A stretch of 64,000 nucleotides of DNA, taken from assembly GCF_017114995.1 (NCBI RefSeq), contig NZ_JABXKL010000060.1, positions 1 to 64,000 of the forward strand. Direction: 5' to 3'. Under the pieces are notes generated by a model that saw only the letters and a program-made list of their open reading frames with translations, made no database searches and had not been told where the DNA came from. Below, in pieces: positions 35,036 through 44,794 of this stretch (position 1 is the stretch's first letter; every line of letters starts with the position of its first letter). A program made the translations under genes and the position numbers. Source of the stretch: Nostoc sp. NMS9. Lineage in GTDB: Bacteria > Cyanobacteriota > Cyanobacteriia > Cyanobacteriales > Nostocaceae.

Positions 35036-35256
35036 TAGAACACCTGTTTTGCTGCCCAATGAAACAATCCATCGACCAAGTATATCAAAGATGCGGAGAG
35101 TGCCACCATTAACAACACAGCGGCGGATTCGCTCACTATCTGTTTCCGACTGGGCCAAACTACTTTTTCAAGTTCTTCTTTGGTTCCCTGTATGAAGTTG
35201 CCAAAGCTAAACCCATTTGCGGTTTCTGGCAATTCTGCTTCGCTTTTTTTGGCCAC
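35035..35256 (-). CDS. secE: Preprotein translocase subunit SecE
   Basis: 73 residues: a cytoplasmic amphipathic segment FIQGTKEELEKVVWPSRKQI, which holds the conserved V-W-P-[ST]-[KR] motif, followed by a single membrane helix (AAVLLMVALSASLIYLVDGLF). This is the minimal bacterial form. Its stop shares one base with the nusG start. The tRNA-Trp gene is 190 bp upstream in the same orientation. Confidence 0.95.
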   Translation of the reverse strand: MAKKSEAELPETANGFSFGNFIQGTKEELEKVVWPSRKQIVSESAAVLLMVALSASLIYLVDGLFHWAAKQVF

Positions 35257-35445
35257 GACCGTTTATCCCCCGTTTCTTAATACTAGATCCTGCTTAATTG
35301 TCATCTACGTTTTGCAGTTTCGACTCTATTTCACTTACTGGAAGCAAAACAACTGCAAATACAATAAGTTTACCCGAAATTATTAGCGCTAACTGCCATG
35401 TTAGCAGCTGCGTAATTATTTCGGGCTTTGTTTTTTGCTCTTGAG

Positions 35446-35518
35446 CGCGCCCTGGAGGACTTGAACCCCCGACATCAGGTTTTGGAGACCTGCGTTCTAC
35501 CAACTGAACTAAGAGCGC
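35446..35518 (-). tRNA. trnW: tRNA-Trp (CCA anticodon)
   Basis: 73 nt on the minus strand. The acceptor stem GCGCTCT pairs with AGGGCGC (one G-U). D-loop sequence TTAGTTCAGTTGGTAGAACG, anticodon loop GTCTCCAAAACC with CCA, and T-arm GGGGGTTCAAGTCCTCC are all present. CCA is not encoded. It lies between rplS and secE, as in other cyanobacteria. Confidence 0.96.
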
Positions 35519-35671
35519 ACAAGCTGTTTTTGAACCAGTGATTGCGCTGAACTAAATTACAGTTTAACGCAATATGCGATTTACATCATACCTTAATTTT
35601 GTTGGGAAAACAAGTCAGCGGCAGATGCCGCTTGAAGCTTGAGATTTCTCCCATATTTTTGAAGGCGAAAA

Positions 35672-36034
35672 TTACAAAGGGCGGTCAAACCGTTGCTTGA
35701 TTCGGGTTGCCTTACCTACGCGATCGCGGAGATAATATAGTTTAGCACGGCGGACTTTACCACGACGTAACACTTTAATGCTGTCAATCCGGGGAGAATG
35801 CAACAGAAATACCCGCTCAACGCCCACGCCTTGAAAAACCTTACGGACTGTAATAGTTTCGTTGATGCCGCCATTGCGCTTGGCAATCACAACTCCCTCG
35901 TAGGGTTGCACGCGGTATTTTTCGCCTTCTTTGATTTTTACTCCCACTTTTACAGTGTCGCCCACATAAATGTCGGGCAGATTCGATTTTATCTGTTCCG
36001 CTTCAATGGAGCGGATAATCTCTTGAGCGTTCAT
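35672..36034 (-). CDS. rplS: Ribosomal protein L19
   Basis: 120 residues: [20 protein letters not shown], then [20 protein letters not shown] and the family signature [20 protein letters not shown], ending with [19 protein letters not shown]19 sits at the interface of the 30S and 50S subunits. It is the first gene of the run rplS - trnW - secE - nusG - rplKAJL on the minus strand. Confidence 0.98.
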   Translation of the reverse strand: MNAQEIIRSIEAEQIKSNLPDIYVGDTVKVGVKIKEGEKYRVQPYEGVVIAKRNGGINETITVRKVFQGVGVERVFLLHSPRIDSIKVLRRGKVRRAKLYYLRDRVGKATRIKQRFDRPL

Positions 36035-36188
36035 AGTCTTTCTGTCTGCTTAAAAAAAACTCACGATCATCAATGATAAATCGATAATCCTATTTCAGTC
36101 TACTTGTTAGGATTGATAATTGTACTGAATACAACAGCCTAAAGATCAAAGCTATATTGCAAAATGCCGTACTACAAAGGAAAAATTT

Positions 36189-37205
36189 ATGAAATTTAGC
36201 ATCGTCATCAGTACCTATAATCGCTTGAATTTGCTGCAAAGAGCAATTGATTCGGCTCGTAACCAAACAATCGAGTGCGAGGTGGTTGTTGCTGACGATT
36301 GTTCTTCTGATGACACCCAAACCTATCTCAAAAGCTTAGGGGACAAGATTGTTTACCATCGTAACGAAGTGAACCAAGGTCATGCAGCAACGGTAAATGC
36401 TGGAGTTGCCAAAGCTAGCGGCGATTGGATTAAGTTCTTAGATGATGACGACTATTTAGCGCCTAACTGCGTAGAAGAGATGGCAAAGGCGATCGCACTT
36501 CGTCCCGATGCTGTAATCTGCTCTTGTGTGGCGGCTCAGGTGGATGGCAATGAAGTTGAACTCTCTCGCACCCTCCAAGTTGGTCCCGGTTTAGCTTTTT
36601 ATATCCCACAAGCCGATATTCACTACGGGATGCTTTTAGAGCTTGTACCCTTTGGCACACCTGTACAAGTAGCTTGTCGACGTGATGCTTTCCTACAAAG
36701 TGGTGGTTGGGACTCCACACTTGATGCTAACTGTGATGACATCGATTCCTGGATTCGGATTGCTCAGTTTGGCGATGCTATTTTCTTCAACCAGTGTCTT
36801 GCTTACCGCACTATCTGGCCGGGTGCGTATAATCAAAAGTTTTCTTTGTCTCGGCGGTTGGCGACAAATATTTTGATGAAAGAGAAAATTTACGCTTTGG
36901 TAAATGAGCAACATCGCTCAAAGATTCCCGTCTTTCAGGATATAAAAAACTACCTAAAACTCCATTGGATTTTAGTCGCACTGAAGCAAAAAAATCTCAA
37001 GAGTTTTCTTTCAATGATAGATCCATCTATACTTTCTCCTCGGTCTTGGAAGTTTTTGCTAACTGCTGTTTCATCACGCCGCTCTCAGGGAAACAATTCT
37101 CAGGTTCGTAAACTTGTATTGATTGAGTTTTACTATGATGTCTGGCAAAATGCCCAGATTGAAGAAGAATTCAGAAGTCAGAATTCAGAAGTCAGAATCA
37201 ATTAG
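36189..37205 (+). CDS. GT2 family glycosyltransferase
   Basis: 338 residues. The GT-A domain begins FSIVISTYNRLNLLQRAI, has VVVADDCSSDDTQTYL and the DxD-type metal site WIKFLDDDDYLAPN with Asp85-Asp88, and a downstream acceptor region. No membrane helix, so it acts in the cytoplasm on a soluble or lipid acceptor. The ribosome site AAGGAAAA precedes ATG 36189. The last residues (RSQNSEVRIN) are encoded by a dispersed GAAGTCAGAATTCA repeat at about 37165-37199, so the original C-terminus has been overwritten. No operon partner. Confidence 0.88.
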   Translation: MKFSIVISTYNRLNLLQRAIDSARNQTIECEVVVADDCSSDDTQTYLKSLGDKIVYHRNEVNQGHAATVNAGVAKASGDWIKFLDDDDYLAPNCVEEMAKAIALRPDAVICSCVAAQVDGNEVELSRTLQVGPGLAFYIPQADIHYGMLLELVPFGTPVQVACRRDAFLQSGGWDSTLDANCDDIDSWIRIAQFGDAIFFNQCLAYRTIWPGAYNQKFSLSRRLATNILMKEKIYALVNEQHRSKIPVFQDIKNYLKLHWILVALKQKNLKSFLSMIDPSILSPRSWKFLLTAVSSRRSQGNNSQVRKLVLIEFYYDVWQNAQIEEEFRSQNSEVRIN

Positions 37206-37564
37206 TGGGGGATTCAGACCCGCCACTAATTGTTCGCAAAGCGTCTCGTAGAGAAGACCACTAAATCGTTCGCGCAGCGTCTCTGAAAGAGAAGATTTAG
37301 TGGGCGTCTTAAACCCATTTATTCAGACGCTCGTTCGCCCTTGGCGTCTCCCCTTAGGAGAAGACTCGCTAACGCTGCGCTATCCGCTTTTTCGTTGAGA
37401 ATTCAATTCTGAATTCTGGCTCCTGACTCCTGAATTCTATTTTGATAAAAAATTTATTTTGAAGTGAGAACTTTAGTCCTCACTTTTCGTCAATTCAATA
37501 CTATGAATTTATGCAATTTGGTACTGTCAAGTGTATTTACCTCATATTATGCTAAATCTGAAAG
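37206..37564. repeat. Repeat-rich spacer between GT2 gene and giant exoprotein gene
   Basis: Contains two copies of the TTCGC..AGCGTCTC..AGAGAAG module (37233-37256 and 37269-37294), an imperfect inverted repeat around ACTAATTGT/AGTGGG, and a GAATTCAATTCTGAATTC-type region (37398-37440) that mirrors the repeat coding the end of the GT2 gene. No gene is supported. Confidence 0.6.
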
Positions 37565-40500
37565 CTAGACGAGGACGTTACTACCAACTACCAGATTTGT
37601 CGCAGTGAAATTATTCAAAGTCGCCACGGTGTTATCGTCATAAACTCCAATGTAATTGACTTTTGTCGAAGTACCCAATTGTACAAACTTTAGGTGGCCA
37701 TCTAAGATGGGATTGCTGCCACTGTAGCCCCATATCTTAAGCAGGTCAGTAAGAACTAACTTATCCTGGCTTTGATTAAAGTCAGTAATTGTACTGTAAT
37801 TACTAAATTTTTTGTAGACAAACTGATCGTTACCACTACCGCCAGTCAGGGTATCATAAGAATCACCAACAAAGAGAATGTCATTACCAGCACCTCCGAT
37901 GAGGCTATCCTGACCTCTACCACTTACAAGGATATCATCGCCAGCACCACCAATGAGGGTATCATTACCTGCACCACCACGTAGTAGGTCGTTGCCACTC
38001 TTGCCATCGATGCGGTCGTCACCCCCCTGACCATTAATGACATCATCTGAGTTATCAAAGCCATTGACATTATTGTTCAGGTCATTGGCAAAGGTGACTG
38101 TGTTTTTGTTGAAGATGGTGTTTTGGGTGGAGTTGGCATTAAAGACATCAAAGCTATCACGAATGCTGCTTTGCCCATCAAATAGGATATTGCCGATGCT
38201 GAAAAGGTTGTCTAAGTTTTCCAGGGCAAAGTTTTGCAGAATAACTTTGTCATTAGCCACCCCTTCAAAGGTGATTTCCAGATTGTTATTATTTTCGGTG
38301 AGTAGCAGATTTCGGGCAGTCAATCCAGTACCTTGGAATTTGAGTGTATCCAATTCGCCACTGATTGCTGCCGATGGATTTGAGCCTTTTCCTAACTCAC
38401 CATAATCGCTGATGGTATCAACACCGTCACCTAAATTGTAAACAAATTTATCTTTGCCACCGCCACCAGTTAGGAGGTCGTTGTCTTGATTACCTGTGAT
38501 GATATCGTTCCCGGCTTCAGCATCAATTATGTCAGCGTAGTTGTTGCCCACTAAATTATCAGCGCCACTGGTTCCAATCAAACCGTTGAACTCTAATGCA
38601 CCAATATCAACTGTACCCTCAGATACTCTGTTAAATCCGACGCTGCGTTGGTCAGTGGTGATACCTGCTGGAATTAGGGCATTATTACCAGCGTTAATGG
38701 CGCGACTATTTTCAAGTAAGGCATGGGTAAGGGTTGCACCACCGTTATTTTGTAGTGGACTAAGTTTGGGATCGATAGGGTTGGCGCTGCTACCAACGAT
38801 GCTGCTGGTAGTAAAACCAGCGCTACCAGTGTTATCTCCAATCAGGTTATTACCGTCGTCGGTGAAGTCGCCGGAAACGTCGGGGTTGATGTCGCCGTCG
38901 TAGATGTCCCTGTTGTTGAAGTTGCCTGCAATGATGGTGTTCGCAACAATCACAGTCCTGCCACCATAAACACCTCCACCAGTGCCGCTTCCCCAGTTGT
39001 AAAGGTATTCTGCGGTATTATTGGTAATCGTGGTGCTGTTCAGATTGAGGATACCTTCGTTAGAGATGCCGCCACCGTACCCTCCACTTGCCCTATTGCC
39101 AGAGACAGTAGTGTTGGTAATGTTAAGGATGCCTGAGTTAGATATGCCGCCTCCAGAAAGTGCTGAATTACCAGAGATAGTGCTATTACTCAAGCTGACA
39201 CTGCCAGAGTTATAGATACCACCACCGTATGAAGGGTAAGGGTCAGGTTCATAACGAGACTGACCACTGGCGGAAACCCCATTACCAGAGATAGTGCTTC
39301 CTGTCAGGCTGAGAGTACCTATATTAAATATGCCACCACCGCTGGCAGAGGAGTAATTGGTAGACGCACCATTGCCAGAGACAATGCTGTTAGTGAGGCT
39401 GAGGTTGCCTTTGTTAAATATGCCTCCACCTAACGATGACCCCCTATTACTAGAGACAGTGCTTCTTGTCAAGCTGAGAGTGCCTTTGTTAAAGATGCCG
39501 CCTACCGTCCCCCTATTATCAGAGACAATGCTTTGCGTCAAGTTGAGGCTAGTATTGTTATTAAGCAAAATACCGCCAAAGGGATCGTTAGCATTAGCAA
39601 TCTTCAAACCATTAATGTTGGCATCTGTTCCTGTCCCCGATATCTCAAACACACCGGAGGCATTATTTCCACTGACGGTGAGGTTTGATGCCCCAGTCCC
39701 CAAAAGGGTAATATCATCGGTAATCGTCAATTTACCAGAAGTGAGGGTAATGATATCAGGAGTGGCATCACTAAATACGCCCGCAAAGGTAATCGTATCT
39801 GCCCCAGCAAAGGCATTGGCATTGAGGATAGCCTGTCGCAACGACCCGTCTCCAGAATCGTTGGTATTAGTTACTACGAAATCATTGGCTGCGATCGCTA
39901 CTGTGGCAGTATAATCCACATTATCGATTTGGTAAGCTGAATCTGCTGCCAAGCTGAGGTTAAGATTTTCTGCCGCTTCTGCCTGAATATCATTGACAGG
40001 TGTCAGGGTGATATCTACATAGCTTTGCCCATCAGCAATCACAATACTGTTGCCGTTGACAGGGTTGCCACGCACGCTTAGGCTGTAGTCTGCAATACTT
40101 GCATTACCATTGGCAGAGAAGTTTACTGTTAATGCCCCACTGCTATTACTGCGGCTGATGCGGTAAGTGCCAGTATCGCCACTGTTTTCATCGGCAGTGT
40201 TATCAGTTGCGATGATCCTGATGGTGGGTACGAGGGGATCAGGATTATCAGGTGGCGTAATTATGGTAGGCTGGACTTCATAAGCACCAATATCAATTGC
40301 AACGCCGGATATCCTGTCAAATCCAGCGCCCCTTTGATCGGTGCTGACACCAGCAGGAACTAGGGAATTATTGCCAGCATTAATAGCGGGGCTATCTGCA
40401 AGTAAGGCATGAGTAAAGGTTGCCCCACCGTTATTTTGCAGTGGCCCGATTTTTGGATCAATGGGGCTGGCGATTGTGCCAACGAGAGGGCTGGTGGTAA

Positions 40501-42142
40501 AGTTAGTACTACCAGTATTATCGCCAATCAAATTATTGCCAAAGTCAGTGACGCCACCGGACACGTCAGGGTGTATATCACCGGAGGTGGAATTGTCAAA
40601 GTTGCCTGCAATAATGGTGTTAGTAACGTTCATGGGGCTACCATAATTTGCAACACCCCCACCGTTGCCAACACCATTGCCATCTGAGTCGGCTATGTTG
40701 CTAATAATTGTGGTGTTGATCAGAGTGAGGTTGTCGCCTGAGTAGCTGCCAGAATCATAGATGCCACCACCTTCATCATTCGCCGTATTACCAGAGATGG
40801 TGCTGTTAGTTAGAGTAGCTGAACCGCCACCATAGCCACCATCATCTCCGTTAACGACACCACCGCCGTTATAGTTTGCCGTATTACCAGAGACAGTACT
40901 TGCAGTTATGTTGAGAGTACCGCCTTTATTGTATATGCCGCCACCGTAGTTTGCCGTATTGCCCGAGACAGTACTTGCCGTTATCTTGAGAGTACCGACC
41001 CTTGCGTTGGAACCGTCATTATAGATGCCACCGCCGAAGTCACCCGTATTGCGAAAGACACGACTTCCCGTAAGGCTGAGGATGCCACTGTTATAGATTC
41101 CGCCTTTCGTATTACCAAAGACAGTACTTCCCGTTAGATTGAGGATGCCGTTATTAGAGATGCCGCTTTCCTCTGTATTGCCAGAAATACTGCTTGCTGT
41201 CAGGCTGAGGATGGAATTTGAATTGATTTGAATACCGCCGCTAGCGATCGCCAGGCCATCAATAGTAACACCTGTCGCTAGTCCCGATATCTCGAATACT
41301 CTGGAAGTATTATTACCACTCACAGTAAGCTGAGATGCGCCAGTTCCCAAGATGCTCACATCATCGGTAATGGTCAGTTTTCCAGAGGTGAGGGTTATTA
41401 CATCAGGGGTAGCATCAGTAAAAACTCCCCCAAAGGCGATCGCATCATCCCCAGCAGTAGCATTAGCTAAGTTAACTGCCTCCCGCAGTGTAATGATACC
41501 ATTATTCGGATCGCCATCATCTGCGTCCCCGGTACTATTTACCGTAAAGGTTGCCAGTACTCCCGCGTAAGCTTGCCGCGTCGTTTCTGAAAACGCTAGA
41601 GTCAGTTCCATATCACCGATGCGGACTTCCAGATCCCAATTGCCGCCCAATGCCACACTGCCTATCAGCTGACGCGAAGCAGCAATATTCGCTCCTGTAA
41701 GTTGGTGCAGTTTGCCAATAAATTCTGACCCTACATCACCGGAAGCTACGTTGCAACCATAGATGAGTAAGTTGGCTATAGATGATTTAGCGGTTTTAGA
41801 TGAGGTGGAAAATATCTTCTGCCATTGTTGCAGTTGCTGGCTATGGAATTCGAGGGTATCGAATTTCAAGTGAATGTTGCCCAGTTGCAAGCTACCTGGG
41901 GCACCGTGGCAAACAATATGAATGCTGTTAATATTCTGGTCAGCTTGAGTTGCCAAAATCTCCGTAATTTGCTCAACACCGTTCTGTGTCGGGTCAATAA
42001 TGAATACTTCGGTGTTGGGGACAACACCATTAATTAAACTCTGATAGTCTTCAACTGCTGTGTCGATGAAGACTAGGTTATGTGTATATGAGGTGGGAAT
42101 TACGGAGTTTAATTGGAAGTGTGGAGTATGTAAGGTTGCCAT
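37565..42142 (-). CDS. Giant DUF4347 / beta-helix / Calx-beta / RTX exoprotein
   Basis: 1525 residues in clear order: DUF4347 at 22-185; first right-handed beta-helix at 198-623 with choice-of-anchor Q-type end (GPLQNNGGATFTHALL); Calx-beta-like domain at 640-752; second beta-helix at 754-1185, an internal duplicate of the first; RTX calcium-binding repeats (GGAGNDxLxGG) from about 1190 to the end. There is no classical signal; RTX proteins of this build leave by type I secretion using C-terminal signals. DUF4347 carries His79-Gly80 (IVCHGAPG) and Cys130 (IYGCNVASG), spaced as in clan CD cysteine peptidases. It is likely a calcium-dependent surface or secreted adhesin. Transporter genes are not nearby. 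Confidence 0.9.
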   Translation of the reverse strand: MATLHTPHFQLNSVIPTSYTHNLVFIDTAVEDYQSLINGVVPNTEVFIIDPTQNGVEQITEILATQADQNINSIHIVCHGAPGSLQLGNIHLKFDTLEFHSQQLQQWQKIFSTSSKTAKSSIANLLIYGCNVASGDVGSEFIGKLHQLTGANIAASRQLIGSVALGGNWDLEVRIGDMELTLAFSETTRQAYAGVLATFTVNSTGDADDGDPNNGIITLREAVNLANATAGDDAIAFGGVFTDATPDVITLTSGKLTITDDVSILGTGASQLTVSGNNTSRVFEISGLATGVTIDGLAIASGGIQINSNSILSLTASSISGNTEESGISNNGILNLTGSTVFGNTKGGIYNSGILSLTGSRVFRNTGDFGGGIYNDGSNARVGTLKITASTVSGNTANYGGGIYNKGGTLNITASTVSGNTANYNGGGVVNGDDGGYGGGSATLTNSTISGNTANDEGGGIYDSGSYSGDNLTLINTTIISNIADSDGNGVGNGGGVANYGSPMNVTNTIIAGNFDNSTSGDIHPDVSGGVTDFGNNLIGDNTGSTNFTTSPLVGTIASPIDPKIGPLQNNGGATFTHALLADSPAINAGNNSLVPAGVSTDQRGAGFDRISGVAIDIGAYEVQPTIITPPDNPDPLVPTIRIIATDNTADENSGDTGTYRISRSNSSGALTVNFSANGNASIADYSLSVRGNPVNGNSIVIADGQSYVDITLTPVNDIQAEAAENLNLSLAADSAYQIDNVDYTATVAIAANDFVVTNTNDSGDGSLRQAILNANAFAGADTITFAGVFSDATPDIITLTSGKLTITDDITLLGTGASNLTVSGNNASGVFEISGTGTDANINGLKIANANDPFGGILLNNNTSLNLTQSIVSDNRGTVGGIFNKGTLSLTRSTVSSNRGSSLGGGIFNKGNLSLTNSIVSGNGASTNYSSASGGGIFNIGTLSLTGSTISGNGVSASGQSRYEPDPYPSYGGGIYNSGSVSLSNSTISGNSALSGGGISNSGILNITNTTVSGNRASGGYGGGISNEGILNLNSTTITNNTAEYLYNWGSGTGGGVYGGRTVIVANTIIAGNFNNRDIYDGDINPDVSGDFTDDGNNLIGDNTGSAGFTTSSIVGSSANPIDPKLSPLQNNGGATLTHALLENSRAINAGNNALIPAGITTDQRSVGFNRVSEGTVDIGALEFNGLIGTSGADNLVGNNYADIIDAEAGNDIITGNQDNDLLTGGGGKDKFVYNLGDGVDTISDYGELGKGSNPSAAISGELDTLKFQGTGLTARNLLLTENNNNLEITFEGVANDKVILQNFALENLDNLFSIGNILFDGQSSIRDSFDVFNANSTQNTIFNKNTVTFANDLNNNVNGFDNSDDVINGQGGDDRIDGKSGNDLLRGGAGNDTLIGGAGDDILVSGRGQDSLIGGAGNDILFVGDSYDTLTGGSGNDQFVYKKFSNYSTITDFNQSQDKLVLTDLLKIWGYSGSNPILDGHLKFVQLGTSTKVNYIGVYDDNTVATLNNFTATNLVVGSNVLV

Positions 42143-42969
42143 TTTGTTACCTTAAACTAAGGTTATGAGTTCAACTCAAACTGACTGAAGCTTTGCCATT
42201 ACAGGGGTTTCACACAATTATTAACAGTAATAATGAATTATTTGTTACTATTAATTTCCTTTTTTATCATCAGGCAAATTGCTGTTTTTTTAAAGCAGTA
42301 TTTCAGGAGTGCCCATAAATGAACTAGTGAGTTACCAAGAGAGCAAACACGGGATTCAACAAGGACGCGATGCTTGACTTGCTTCAACCTGAAGTACTTA
42401 AAACTCAAAAATCAAAAGACTTTTATTCTCTGTTTTGGCTGCTGTGGTGTACTAGAGTTCGATAAGCTAATGAGCATTTAAGTTGCATAAAACCAGGGCT
42501 GAAGCCCTTACTACAAGCGAATCAGTCTGGAAAAATGAATGACGATTAGCTTACCAGGGTATTAAGAAATAGAAAATAAGGTTGTAGCAACTTTAAATAG
42601 CAGATTCAGTCTTCAGAATTTTGAAGTTTTACCCCGATTTATCGAGCCGTTACTGAATAAGTCTTTAAGCTAAGGAACTGGTTAGAAGCGCTCTTAGGTG
42701 AATTCTAATAATAAATTTACCATAGCTGTTGGTTTCGACTTCGCTCAACCAACTGAGCAATCGAGAGTTGAGTGTTCGCGTAGCGTCTCGCAGAGAAGTC
42801 AAAACTCGTCAACAGAGGTATTTTTTTAATCAGAAATCACCTTAATCAGTAGAAAGTGGTCAATTTTACGAACTACTGACTAGTTTTGAGTTGTCAGTGA
42901 ATATCTCAATAATTCTGTTGATTTATACCCAGTTACTTATCTTTATTTTTTATACACATCTCAAAGATT
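42143..42969. other. Intergenic region with dispersed repeats
   Basis: 0.8 kb without a supported gene. A CCAGGGCTGAAGCCCTTACT short hairpin repeat lies at about 42494-42513, and a copy of the TTCGCGTAGCGTCTCGCAGAG module at 42775-42798. The rest is AT-rich and must hold promoters for the genes on both sides. Confidence 0.5.
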
Positions 42970-44028
42970 ATGCGAATCATACATATTTTGAACCACGTTC
43001 AAGAAATAGGTAACGGTATTGTGAATGTAGCCGTGGATCTGGCTTGTCTACAGGCAAAATCTGGTTATCAGGTAGCGGTTGTTTCTGCTGGTGGTGAATA
43101 CGAGGCTTTACTAGATATTTGTGGTGTCAAACATTACCACCTAGATCAAAGCCGGGAACCGATAAATACGATTAAAGCAGCTATACGTTACCGAGCGATC
43201 GCAGCTGAATTTCAGCCGGATATTGTTCATGCCCACATGATGACAGGGGTAATATTAGCACGTATTTTTAAAGGAAACAAATATGTTTTAGTTTCTACAG
43301 TCCACAACGAATTTCAGCGTGCCAGCCTGCTGATGGGTTTAGCTGACAGAGTAATTGCTGTCAGTCAGGCTGTACGTGATTCTATGATTAGGCGTGGTAT
43401 TCAAGAAAACAAGTTGCGGGTGGTATGTAACGGCACTTTAGGCAGTCCCCGCACCCGACAGATACAAGATTATCAACCTTTACCATTACAGCATCCAGCG
43501 ATCGCCACTGTAGCCGGAATGTATCAACGCAAGGGAATTGCTGAGTTAATTGCTGCCTTTGAACAAATTGCCTCAGATTTTCCCCAAGCCCATCTTTATT
43601 TGATAGGAAATGGCCCTGATAAACAGCTATTTGAGGCACAGGCACAAGCAACTTCTGTAAAAGAACGCATTCATTTTGAAGGCTTCCAACCGGAACCTCA
43701 ACGCTATTTGATATCTTGTGACATATTTGTGCTGGCTTCCCACCGTGACCCTTGCCCTTTGGTACTTTCGGAAGCTAGAGAAACTGGAACTGCGATCGTC
43801 GGTACTCAGGTAGACGGGATTCCTGAAGCTTTAGACAACGGGCGAGCAGGTCTTTTGGTGCCAGTAAAAGATAGTCATGCTTTAGCTGGGGTTTTAGTGC
43901 AATTACTGAGTAATTCCGAGATGCTACAAGAGTGGAAGCAGCGGGCAAAGAAAAACCTAGAGAGGCTGAGTGTTGCCCGCGTCCATCAGGAAACAATGAC
44001 AGTGTATCGTGAGTTAATTACAGAATGA
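42970..44028 (+). CDS. GT4 family glycosyltransferase
   Basis: A 352-residue GT-B enzyme: MRIIHILNHVQEIGNGIVNV at the start, FQPDIVHAHMMTG in the N-terminal domain, HPAIATVAGMYQRKGIAELI at the start of the donor domain, and the E-x7-E region LVLSEARETGTAIVGTQVDG. It resembles the WcaL/EpsF-like GT4 enzymes of exopolysaccharide synthesis. It is monocistronic here, with the repeat-rich spacer upstream and a dispersed G-rich repeat directly after the stop. Donor and acceptor are unknown. Confidence 0.9.
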   Translation: MRIIHILNHVQEIGNGIVNVAVDLACLQAKSGYQVAVVSAGGEYEALLDICGVKHYHLDQSREPINTIKAAIRYRAIAAEFQPDIVHAHMMTGVILARIFKGNKYVLVSTVHNEFQRASLLMGLADRVIAVSQAVRDSMIRRGIQENKLRVVCNGTLGSPRTRQIQDYQPLPLQHPAIATVAGMYQRKGIAELIAAFEQIASDFPQAHLYLIGNGPDKQLFEAQAQATSVKERIHFEGFQPEPQRYLISCDIFVLASHRDPCPLVLSEARETGTAIVGTQVDGIPEALDNGRAGLLVPVKDSHALAGVLVQLLSNSEMLQEWKQRAKKNLERLSVARVHQETMTVYRELITE

Positions 44029-44137
44029 GGGCATTGGGCATTGGGCATGGGGCATGGAGAAGAAGCAGAGGTGCAGAGGGGCAGAGGGGAAAAACTTACT
44101 GCCACTTCTCCCTTGCTCCCTTGCTCCCCTGCTCCCC
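44029..44137 (+). repeat. Dispersed repeat, copy A (GGGCATGG...GCTCCCCTGCTCCCC)
   Basis: GGGCATTGGGCATGG repeats, then CAGAGGTGCAGAGGGGCAGAG, then ACTTACTGCC, then TCCCTTGCTCCCCTGCTCCCC. Further copies are at 46964-47078 (same orientation) and 50188-50276 (inverted). Non-coding. Confidence 0.7.
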
Positions 44138-44794
44138 TTAACAGAGCGATCGCTTTAGTTTTAAAGCTACGCCTAAAGCGCCAAAGGCCAGTACACCCAA
44201 AATGTTAGTTGATTCAGGAACAGCGGTGTAATAAGCAGCCACTCTGATCGGCCCATCTTTATCTTCCTGCTCTGCTGGAATTGGCAGAATGATTCCAGCA
44301 CCTGGCGCTAGATTAGGCAGGGTAGCGAATGGATTGTAAAACAGAGTTCCATTTGGGATGACGCCACCACTGAAAGTGATAGTACTACCAGCAATGTTAA
44401 TGTCTGTAAAAATATCCTTTAGATCGGGGTTAGCAGAGTTACCAATCTTCCCATCTCCATTAACATCTCCCCATTGCACTGGTTCATTCTCAAATGGTGG
44501 AGTAGAATTCGGATTACTATAGGACAGCGTTTTTAAATCAAAGACCAAGCTGTTTATATCGTAACCAGTGGCATTTAGAAAGTTATTAGCTACATCTGGA
44601 ACACCATATTCTATTACTTGCCCTGGTAGATAGTCTGTAAGAGTTCTTGGTTTTTTTGCGTCGAGTACATCTTGATTTTTAGTCGTCACAATGGGTTCTA
44701 CAAAGATGACGGCTCTTGCTGGTGTCCATGACAAAAAACTAATTCCTGCTGCTCCGAGAACAGACAAGGCTATTTTTGTGGCAATTCTAGTCAT
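44138..44794 (-). CDS. PEP-CTERM sorting domain protein
   Basis: 218 residues. A signal peptide (about 1-28, ALSVLGAAGISFLSWTPARA) and a C-terminal PEP-CTERM-like tail: VPESTNILGVLAFGALGVAL, a helix, then basic KLKRSL. Such proteins are exported and processed by exosortase. In the middle, WGDVNGDGKIG looks like one calcium loop of a dockerin or EF-hand (DxNxDGxI), near a second acidic segment. The C-terminal motif has VPES rather than VPEP. It likely sits on the cell surface or in the matrix; function is unknown. The C-terminal codons overlap the edge of a dispersed repeat. Confidence 0.75.
   Translation of the reverse strand: MTRIATKIALSVLGAAGISFLSWTPARAVIFVEPIVTTKNQDVLDAKKPRTLTDYLPGQVIEYGVPDVANNFLNATGYDINSLVFDLKTLSYSNPNSTPPFENEPVQWGDVNGDGKIGNSANPDLKDIFTDINIAGSTITFSGGVIPNGTLFYNPFATLPNLAPGAGIILPIPAEQEDKDGPIRVAAYYTAVPESTNILGVLAFGALGVALKLKRSLC

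Noticed and set aside
35294..35503. 69-codon minus-strand open frame
   Set aside because: It overlaps the tRNA-Trp gene on the same strand and is not protein-like.
38037..42037. Several plus-strand open frames of 60-185 codons
   Set aside because: They are antisense shadows of the repeat-rich 1525-residue exoprotein gene.
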